Below the pieces are notes generated by a model. The model was not told the origin of the DNA and ran no database searches. It saw only the letters and a program-made list of their open reading frames with translations. A program made the position numbers and the translations under genes. Shown piece after piece: positions 55,831 to 64,000 of a DNA stretch of 64,000 nt (positions are counted from its first letter, which is position 1; each line of letters starts with the position of its first letter). The stretch comes from Watersipora subatra (taxonomy: Eukaryota > Bryozoa > Gymnolaemata > Cheilostomatida > Watersiporidae): NCBI RefSeq assembly GCF_963576615.1, contig NC_088716.1:60420228-60484227 (forward strand), written 5' to 3'.

Positions 55831-57119
55831 GTAGATGAACCAAACCGACAATAATGATAGCTGCAGAAGTAATGACAAGTAATGCTTTGGTTATAAGAAT
55901 ATGATTCTCAAAGAAAATCTTGAACAAAAATTGGTGGTAAATTTAGTTTGGGCCCAAATGATTAATCTGTTAGGATTTTATGGTGATCGAGCAGTGGTAG
56001 GTTTCACAAAACCTTAAAGAAAAGAGGATCGACATGGTTGTTGAGCTATAGCTTTTGTCACCTTCTTATTGGATAAGCTTAATTATTGAATATAGATTTA
56101 TTATTGACTGAATTGAGGAACCTAATGAATTGCTCAGACAAGCGTTGGTGAGGTTAATATCGTTTCGTTTATTCAGAGGTTATTTTGGAGATTCACCCCT
56201 GTATAAACTTGCCTTGAAGGCAGATATTGGCTAATAATACATCATCTGATCCAAACTTGTTAAAATGTGAAAGTAAAACATCATTTTCTATTTTCTTGTT
56301 CTTTTTCTGAGATTTTATTATGTTTGACGAATTAACAGCCTGAATAGAGCAGCAGTAACTATTACATTCACTATTAATGTGTTATGGTATAATACATTAT
56401 ATACCATTATATTCTATAATATAAAGTAATATGATCTGACATAATGTAGTAATACATACATTATTTAGTTCAGCTGATGGTTCATTGTAATTGAGGCAAC
56501 ATACTAGAATGATTGAATGATCGAACCAAGTTGTGCATAACCAAAGCTCACTCGTTTGGAGCTTTTGAATTATTGCTCACCTCTCGAGCTAGCTGCAAAG
56601 GTTACCTGGTCACCCTTAATTATACATAATATACAAATATCTTCCACATTCTTTCTTTACAGCATGTCGCTTTCTACCTCTGATCTACTACATGTTTTAC
56701 GAAGGTTAAATGTGCAAATATTACATTATTGTAGTAATCTGAATTAAATATTTTTGGTTTTATTTGAATGATGCAGATGAACAATTGATTACTGGTGAGT
56801 GCATTCATTTCTTGAAGAGATTATATCCAACTAGAGGAAACAATGCCAACTTTCTGTGTGCGGGATGAAAAACACCCAATCATATGACCACGAGTTCATT
56901 AGCTTGTAAGCAAGCGTAACGAGGTAAAGATTGTATGTAATCTCACCTACGAGAACAGGGCGAGCAGCAGTGAAAGAAGCGTTGAAATCGAGGCTGGTTT
57001 ATAATACATATTGCTTGCACCAAATTCTGAACATCTCAAGTACAAAATCTTTAGCTTCTGGCGGTTCTTCTCATCGAAGCAACGACTGCGGGTGAAGGCC
57101 GGAATAGCGCTTCAGAATA
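55831..57119. other. Intergenic and probable 5' region of the Ras-like gene
   Basis: Nothing firm. The last 200 bp before 57120 are likely promoter or 5' UTR. Confidence 0.4.
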
Positions 57120-57230
57120 ATGCTTGCGCGAACAAATTCGGCAGAACCCTTTCATGGTCCAACATATAACTTGGCGGTTGTTGGGTGCGGAGGAGTAGGG
57201 AAGAGCGCTTTGGCCATCCAGTTCATACAG
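57120..57230 (+). CDS. Ras-family small GTPase, first coding exon (R-Ras/M-Ras-like)
   Basis: 37 codons from ATG to donor GTAATG, phase 0. A 14-residue leader precedes PTYNLAVVGCGGVGKSAL, then AIQFIQ. This is the first beta strand and the P-loop G-C-G-G-V-G-K-S, which binds the nucleotide phosphates; the Lys and Ser are in place. The N-terminal extension and IQFIQ favour R-Ras/M-Ras over classic Ras. ALA replaces the usual ALT before IQF. The next exon (switch I, PTIEDSY-like) was not found before 64000, so the gene continues right of the window. Family is sure, subfamily is inference. Confidence 0.85.
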
Positions 57231-57589
57231 GTAATGATACGTTATATGTTTATATATACTTTTTACCTGCTGAATGCTCTGAAGGACTAGGCACTAAATC
57301 TGATGTATGTCTGTAGAAAAGTACCTGAGAGGTGCTTGTGGAAACATCAAACATTTTAACAAGTTAATTATCAGTAAAACTTCATACAAGTAGAAGAGTG
57401 ATAATATTCAATTTATTACTATTACTATTACTATTGTATTATGGATGTATGTAAACAGTACAATTTATTACTATTGTATTATGGATTTATGTAAACAGTA
57501 AAATATATATACTATTAGTAGGCTGGTAGCACCGTGCGCTGCAAGAGATTACCATGTGTAATAGCTATGAGCACAATTATTCTTATATT

Positions 57590-57670
57590 GGAAAGGTCGT
57601 AATGCGGTACAGATGGTAGTGTGCTTGCCTGGAAATCTGAATATTTGGACTCGATTCAGAGCAGTGCAAT
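57590..57670 (+). repeat. tRNA-derived SINE fragment
   Basis: Box A-like TGGTAGTGTGCTTGC and box B-like GGACTCGATTC about 30 bp apart, followed by a T run. Stems do not close as in a tRNA gene. It lies in the Ras-like gene's first intron. Confidence 0.5.
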
Positions 57671-58093
57671 TTTTTTTTGATGGACAGACAGACATGGCTT
57701 TTACTATAATAAAGGTTAATCTAGACTGTACCTATAGGAAGGTGACAGAACACCTTGCTGACTAGTTCACAATACAAGCAATAGCAAGGAGACTCTAATG
57801 CCTACCAACTATGTTATTCACATAGTGATATGAGCAATGTCAGTCCCCATTGTACAGTCGACTGACCGAGACACTTTATCCCTCTGCGTATAATTAAAAC
57901 TTGGTTTGTGCCAGAATTCTGAGATGTATCATGATGAATGTTTGAGACCAAAGTAGTTAGATAAGAGTGATGCCTGAAATACTGCAGACTACATATAGCC
58001 ACTGATGCATTTGATGCCTTGCATGCCTTAGGAGCGTTAGGTGCCGTATCTCGGTCACATAAAATTGACATATGCCACGAATGCTACACGGTC

Positions 58094-58527
58094 CATAGGT
58101 GCATGCCGAAAAAAAGGGAAGGGAAGTTGAGAGAAAGAGGGCAATGAGGTTTAGATAAAAAGGGAAGGGAAGTTGAGAGAAAGAGGGCTATGAGGTTTAG
58201 ATAAAAAGGGAAGGGAAGTTGAGAGAAAGAGGGCTATGAGGTTTAGATAAAAAGGGAAGGGAAGTTGAGAGAAAGAGGGCTATGAGGTTTAGATAAAAAG
58301 GGAAGGGAAGTTGAGAGAAAGAGGGCTATGAGGTTTAGATAAAAAGGGAAGGGAAGTTGAGAGAAAGAGGGCTAGGAGGTTTAGATAAAAAGGGAAGGGA
58401 AGTTGAGAGAAAGAGGGCTATGAGGTTTAGATAAAAAGGGAAGGGAAGTTGAGAGAAAGAGGGCTATGAGGTTTAGATAAAAAGGGAAGGGAAGTTGAGA
58501 GAAAGAGGGCTATGAGGTTGGTTTAGA
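58094..58527. repeat. Minisatellite, 46-bp unit, ~9 copies
   Basis: Purine-rich units containing AAAAAGGGAAGGGAAGTTGA and GAGAAAGAGGGCTATGAGG, nearly identical. The purine tract could form a triplex. Confidence 0.95.
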
Positions 58528-59611
58528 TAAAAAGAACCAAAAAAGAAAATGTGTCCTAAAGTCAGCCTGTCAGCTTATTCAAAGTTTCATCATTATTAAT
58601 TTGTACCCCGCGCTTGGCCCGACTGGCTTCCAGATTGTTCTAGAGAAAAACAGTTAGTTTACACCATATTTAATAAAGAACAGAAGAAACCATTTGTCTT
58701 CCATGTGTTATAAACAATACAACCATTGATCAGTTAGGTTACTGGAACTGTATGAGATACAATCGCGGCCTTATATATTTTACAGCGCAGTCATATGAGA
58801 CATGTAGGTAGTATAGGCATCCTCCCAGCATGCCTTGGCGTTTACAGTCCTCTATCATCTTATCTTTTGTAACTCGAGATGATTGTGATGTTGAATGTGT
58901 GAAGGAAACTGCATATCTCCTTGGGAATCTGTATCACCAGTACTAGCATACTAGTGCAGCCTGCAATGATCCGTAACACACTCTAGTCCTGTATATTGAT
59001 ATGTAGTAACTTATGTTTTATATAGGCTTAATGATGGCTAAAGGCTCCTTTCTCAGTTTTTACATGAAAACCTCTGCAGTATTAGAGAGAATTCTGGTTA
59101 AGGAATTACTTATTGTCCTGAGAAAGGCAGTGGTTAGATCAGTAAAGTTACAAGGGCTGACATCAGATCCTAAGTTATCAAAAGTATGATAACCGAGTCT
59201 GCTCGTCTAGAAACTTCTATGCAGAACTCTGAAGATTTTAGTTTTTGCAAAAACAGAGACCAAAGGTGTTCACTCAATGAAATGTGAGATAGTTGGCTAG
59301 TGATGGAAGGACAAATGCTAAGCTTGTGAAATATAGCTGCAATTACTATTGTTATTATTGTCATTGATCTTATTATACGATCCTCACCAAAGTAATCAGA
59401 CTGGCAGATTAGCACATGAACTCAGCCTTGAGAGTTATTTAAACTATGCTATTAGGAGGGAGCTTTCTGTTTTGATTGAGGCTTGTCAAAGCTAAGCAAC
59501 AATATTAGGTCTACAGGTAAAGGGAAGGTTGATGTTAAATGTTCAAATCTTAGACTATCATGCTGATTGAACAAGATATTTCGCTGTGAAGCACTCTCTG
59601 GTATGCCCCTC
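58528..59611 (+). other. Ras-like gene intron, nothing recognised
   Basis: No switch I exon or repeat seen. Confidence 0.5.
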
Positions 59612-59945
59612 AGGTGTACCTTCATGTACTCCAGGCACTCTTAGTTACTATTAAATACCCTCAGGTACTCTCAGGTGCCCTTGGGTACTGTCAGCTGCCC
59701 TCTGGTACCGTCAGTTACTCTCAGGTACTCCAGGTACTCTTAGTTACCACTAAATACCCTCATGTACCCTCACTCACCCTTGGGTACTGTCAGCTGCCCT
59801 CAGGTACCATCAGTTACTCTCAGGTACTCTCAGGTGCCCCAGGTACTCTCAGGTGCCTCCAGGTGCTCTCAGGTGCTGTCGGGTACTGATATATGCCCTC
59901 AGGTATTGTCAAATACTGTCAGGTACTATCAGGTGCTCTCAGAAA
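59612..59945. repeat. Degenerate tandem repeat, ~10-11-bp unit
   Basis: Variants of CTCAGGTACT. Confidence 0.85.
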
Positions 59946-60158
59946 CTCTGAAGTAATGTCTAAGACGCTGACTGATGCCGAGTGCATTTTGGTTAATAAA
60001 CTTGACATCATAAAATATTTAATTAAAATCAAGACAATATGAGAGTTTACAACTGTTTGGATCAGAGTGCACATGTAACTATATACACATCATAGTTGGT
60101 TATAAAGGTGTCAGCAGGTTTCGAATATGATGCTCTGATTCAATGCTGTCTCCCTTAA

Positions 60159-61044
60159 AGGTTGACTTGCAACAAAATTCACATTACCTACAGTTATTTG
60201 GTATCAAAAGATTCACCATGTCTTGCTCTGTTGTGTTGTAGGTGCCAAATATGTGGAAATGTGATTAAAAGCTCTTAAAAGTTCAAAAACGAAAAGCCGC
60301 GGTAGATTGGAATCTCTTTATTTCGATGACGTAGCCATGAAATTTGGTTATTGTCTTGTCACGTGATGTTCTCACGTGAATTGAAAGGCCAACAAAAAGC
60401 TCAATAGAAAACTTATCGTAGCACTAGTTTATGACAAACACTTCGGGTTTTACCGAAGACCCCGCATCAAATATAGATGCTCACTACTTTACAGTTTTGT
60501 TTTGGTTTGGTCTAATCGGCAAGTCGTAATCTGATCATGTGACCCAATACTTCGCAAATAATTTTTGTAGCACTTTTCGATTATCACAGGTGACCAACAG
60601 GCTCGTCATGATTATCAGACAATGATATGTACTCATTCGAGGTAAGGCTAAAAGATTAAACGAACTTTTACGGTAAGTTATAAGATATCACTGCTAAAAG
60701 TGAGTAGCAACAGCATTACAATGACGATAAAATAGACGCGTAAGAACAATAGACATGGTTTTATTGAATGCGGGAAGTATACTTGTGAAAATATTTCGAC
60801 GAATAAGGTTGCATGAAAGTGTAAACAGAAACCATCTCTCACAACTACGTCACATTTGAACGTTTTGGAAAGAGAATCCAAACTACGGCGGTCTCGTGTG
60901 GCTGCGATTAACTGTCGTTTTTGAGCTTTTAAGAGCTTGTAATCACATTCCCACATATTTGGCACTTACTACACAACAGAGTAAGGCATGGTGAATCTTT
61001 TGATACCAAATAACTGTAATGTGAATTTTATTGCAAGTCAACCT
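60159..61044. mobile_element. TTAA-flanked MITE with long terminal inverted repeats (886 bp)
   Basis: TTAA at 60155-60158 and 61045-61048. Both ends start AGGTTGACTTGCAA and the arms match for about 150 bp (TTATTTGGTATCAAAAGATT, CACCATG, CTCTTAAAAG.TCAAAAACGA). No transposase. The TTAA site recalls piggyBac, but the ends do not begin CCC. A partial copy is at 37018-37130. Confidence 0.82.
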
Positions 61045-61128
61045 TTAACTGATTTCCTAACATTAAATTACATATCTCTCGAGTTTACTAATGCAAACTC
61101 TTGACTGCTATAGTTTTAATATATAGCC

Positions 61129-61315
61129 GTGGTTCTCAGGGATAGGGTGCAGACTTGAAATCAGTAGGTTTGATGGTTTGAGTCATGCAAGGACCATTGG
61201 GGGTGTTAGGAAGGGCACCCAACCACAATTGTTCCTGTGTCAAATCTCATGAGCAAATGGCCACAAAAGGACTACACCAGGAGAAAGACTATTTGTGGCG
61301 GTGACTCATAACAGG
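61129..61315 (+). repeat. Possible SINE with tRNA-like head
   Basis: GGTTTGAGTCATG could be a degenerate box B. The following GTTAGGAAGGGCACCCA and TGTGTCAAATC resemble the GTCAGGAAGGGCATCC tail seen in several animal SINE/LINE families. From memory, not searched. Confidence 0.4.
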
Positions 61316-61587
61316 GAAAATCTAAAAAAAGATTGTGAAAAATAATAATTTAATGGAAAAAGAGAAGTACCACGATACTATAATTTTATTACTATACAAG
61401 ATATCGACACAGAATGATGCTAATCTAATGTTTCTCATGAGCCTGCTAAGCCAATAAAATGGTTAGAAGATGGAGATTAATCCTATTTGTATAAATAGAG
61501 GCTCTCAGCTCTCTATGCCAATAACACGGGCAACAATCTTCCGACAATCCAAAATAAATTTCTAGATTAAGAAAATTTTTGCAGTTC

Positions 61588-62250
61588 CAAGTATGTAGGG
61601 ACAACTTTCTACTACCTGCAGGTGTATGTCGAGACAACTTTCAACTACCTGCAGGTGTATGTCGAGACAACTTTCAACTACCTGCAGGAGTATGTCGGGA
61701 CAACTTTCAATTAACTGCAGGTGTATGTCGAGGCAACTTTCAACTACCTGCAGGTGTGTGTCGGGACAACTTTCAACTACCTGCAGGTGTATGTCGGGAC
61801 AACTTTCAACTACCTGCAGGTGTATGTCTAGACAACTTTCAACTACCTGCAGGTGTATGTCGGAGCAACTTTCAACTACCTGCAGGTGTATGTCGAGACA
61901 ACTTTCAACTACCTGCAGGTGTATGTCGGGACAACTTTCAACTACCTGCAGGTGTATGTCGAGACAACTTTCAACTACCTGCAGGTGTATGTCGGGACAA
62001 CGTTCAACTACCTGCAGGTGTATGTCTAGACAACTTTCAACTACCTGCAGGTGTATGTCGGGGCAACTTTCAACTACCTGCAGGTGTATGTCGAGACAAC
62101 TTTCAACTACCTGCAGGTGTATGTCGGGACAACTTTCAACTACCTGCAGGTGTATGTCGAGACAACTTTCAACTACCTGCAGGTGTATGTCGGGACAACG
62201 TTCAACTACCTGAAGGTGTATGTCAGAACAACTTTCAACTACCTGCATTG
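61588..62250. repeat. Minisatellite, 33-bp unit, ~20 copies, with higher-order order
   Basis: Each unit contains CAACTTTCAACTACCTGCAG. Variants (GAGACAAC, GGGACAAC, TAGACAAC) alternate, and a marked unit (ACAACGTTC) recurs exactly 198 bp, i.e. six units, apart. The 33-bp period keeps frames open on both strands; these are not genes. Confidence 0.95.
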
Positions 62251-63207
62251 CTGAGAGCCACAGCATATTCATAGTAATGTTAAGGTAATGATGTACCCAG
62301 CACACTAGCCTACTCTGGAAACGCGACAACAGTTTAAGTTGTACAAATATATGGCGTTATCTTCTAAATGCGCAGCGACCGGATCACTACTACTATCACG
62401 CCACACAACTTTTGCAAAATTACAACCAGTTAAAACTATGTAAATCAATTTATCAGTTGGCAATTAGCGCTGCCTTATCAGCCTCTGACGTAATACCTTT
62501 ATTGAAGAAATAACACCCTCGAAGGCCTCTGCCATCTTGTCATATCACCTAATGATGCCCCTGAGTGCTTTGCTGCATGATGCCTGAAGGGCATCATGTA
62601 GACAAAATGGCATTATGCCAAAATAGTCAAGCAGCATTTGCGCAATTTTAGAAAGTACATAAATAGCCATGTCCAAAAGAAGGGCAACGATGGAGGGCCC
62701 GAAAGGATAACTGTGAGGTATATTGGCCTTGTGCTAGCCTCAGAAACTCAAAGGGGGTTGAAGCAAGCCTTATTTGCTAGATGCGTTCGAGTGTATTTAT
62801 TTTCTGTAGCAAAATATGGCTACAGACTGTAGCTCATATCAGTCTCACAAATTGGCATCATATGCTTATCCGCTGTATGAATAATTGGCTTTTATCTATT
62901 GCTCACTATTGCAGGTTCGAAAAAATACTAAAGTAATAATTCAATGACTTTGAACGATATCAAGGAGAACATTTAAGAGCCTCTCATTGGTTATTTAGAG
63001 TAACTCTACAGTTACAATCCTACAATCAAAAATAGTTAGCTTCCATGAGCTAAAAGTTTGAATAAGGAACAAAAAGGTCAAGGTCGTGAGTATTTACAAG
63101 GCTTGCAGTTCACTCATACAAGACTTGTGATATGGCTAGAATGTTTGGCCTGGTCAAACATTTCTGTCTGACCAGGCCTCTATGCCATGTCTTTTATGAG
63201 TGAATCA
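62251..63207. other. Ras-like gene intron or intergenic, nothing firm
   Basis: A 10-bp stem (GGCCTGGTCA) near 63150 is the only structure noticed. Confidence 0.4.
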
Positions 63208-63591
63208 CTGTTTCCTTGGCGCGGAATATGGAGTTGTGCACACGTTGAGTTACTGCGTGATGAGTGTTTCAATGAATATTCACGTGTTGAGGATTAACAC
63301 GGATGCTTTGTTAAAAAAGATAAGGAGTTCTACGCCGGAGGTCATAACGGTAAACTCCTGTCTCGATTAACAGCTATCGAAATAGGAATGATTGAAGTGT
63401 GACAAATACTCAAAATGGAATAGCTTGCACGGTCTTTTCTTGCCGATCATTCGGAAGATTCCCATCTTACGCGAGTATGAAAGGTTCTGTAAAAGTTTGT
63501 GAGTAAGAAAACTCACTCGACTTGCCGTGTTTGCAGTTTCCATCTTGCGGTTGCGCAAACTTGCAGATTATGAAATGTCATAGAAACATAG
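63208..63591 (-). mobile_element. Dispersed MITE family, copy 4 (reverse)
   Basis: Reverse complement aligns throughout with 12837-13222 (blocks GCAAGCTATTCCATTTTGA, GGCGTAGAACTCC, CACGCAGTAACTCAACG). Ends GTTTCCTTGGCGCGG and CATAGAAACATAG. Confidence 0.72.
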
Positions 63592-63627
63592 AAGAAACAT
63601 AGAGGAAACATAGAGGAAACATAGAGC
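63583..63627. repeat. Short tandem of a MITE end
   Basis: GAAACATAGAG repeated about four times, continuing the right end of MITE copy 4. Confidence 0.85.
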
Positions 63628-64000
63628 ATGGTAACCAATGTGAACCAGGCTGTAATTTAATAGATCTACTTTTAGAAAGGTTTAGAGGTTTAGAGACAGC
63701 GTTTCTAGGGGTTGTGTTCTCTGAATATTGTTACCTATTCATGTTTTATTAGTCACTCTCAACTTGACAAGGAATTTCATGTCTAAGTATTTTTCGAAAT
63801 AGAACTGTCAATGCTATCAAATAATATCAATTTATCGCCGTCTTTGAGGTTGATCTCTGAAGGTCAGTTGAGTGTCACCTATGATTCTAGTAAGCTTTGC
63901 ATCAAACATAGCAGGTCATGTTCTAGGCCTGTAAGCCCAAGTTCTTTGCTATCTAGCTTTTTAGAAAGATTTTGAGTACCTACAAAATTCCTTCATACGA

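Noticed and set aside
61562-62329. Frames of 195-255 codons on both strands with an 11-residue repeat
   Set aside because: A 33-bp repeat keeps frames open on both strands. No start context, splice signals or homology.

Overview
This window is nuclear DNA from an animal, most likely an invertebrate. It carries intron-rich genes with GT-AG splice sites, an ACK-type tyrosine kinase (an animal-specific family), a BEL/Pao LTR element, an intact piggyBac transposon and many MITEs and minisatellites. A lophotrochozoan such as a mollusc, bryozoan or brachiopod would fit, but nothing here fixes the phylum.

Layout. (1) About 1.1-34.0 kb, plus strand: the 3' three quarters of an ACK/TNK2-family kinase gene in 14 exons. 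It encodes the kinase domain from the hinge onward, an SH3 domain, a CRIB motif, a long Ser/Thr- and Pro-rich tail and a C-terminal UBA region. The 5' part lies left of the window. Its largest intron (12.8-23.0 kb) holds a nested transposon: a gag-only BEL/Pao-like element with nearly identical LTRs, whose 3' LTR is split at TTAA by a complete piggyBac. (2) 40.1-35.1 kb, minus strand: a four-exon gene for a 242-residue protein with a 3CxxC zinc finger, related to receptor-transporting proteins. It converges tail-to-tail on the ACK gene. (3) 49.1-41.7 kb, minus strand: a complete ten-exon WEE1 kinase gene (598 residues). Every exon joins in phase. (4) 57.1 kb, plus strand: the first coding exon of an R-Ras/M-Ras-like small GTPase whose other exons lie beyond the right edge.

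Between and inside these genes lie two hAT-type non-autonomous elements with 8-bp target duplications, a TTAA-flanked MITE, two fold-back MITEs, a dispersed ~390-bp MITE family (four clear copies), tRNA-like SINE fragments, perfect palindromes and more than 20 tandem arrays. Several arrays touch splice sites. In the 3CxxC gene the splice acceptor itself seems to have been multiplied about 23 times.

The host genes are signalling and cell-cycle genes with no evident shared pathway. ACK and the Ras-like protein both belong to small-GTPase signalling (ACK binds Cdc42), but their closeness may be chance. All exon limits come from reading splice signals, phase and protein similarity by eye; no alignment or transcript was available.
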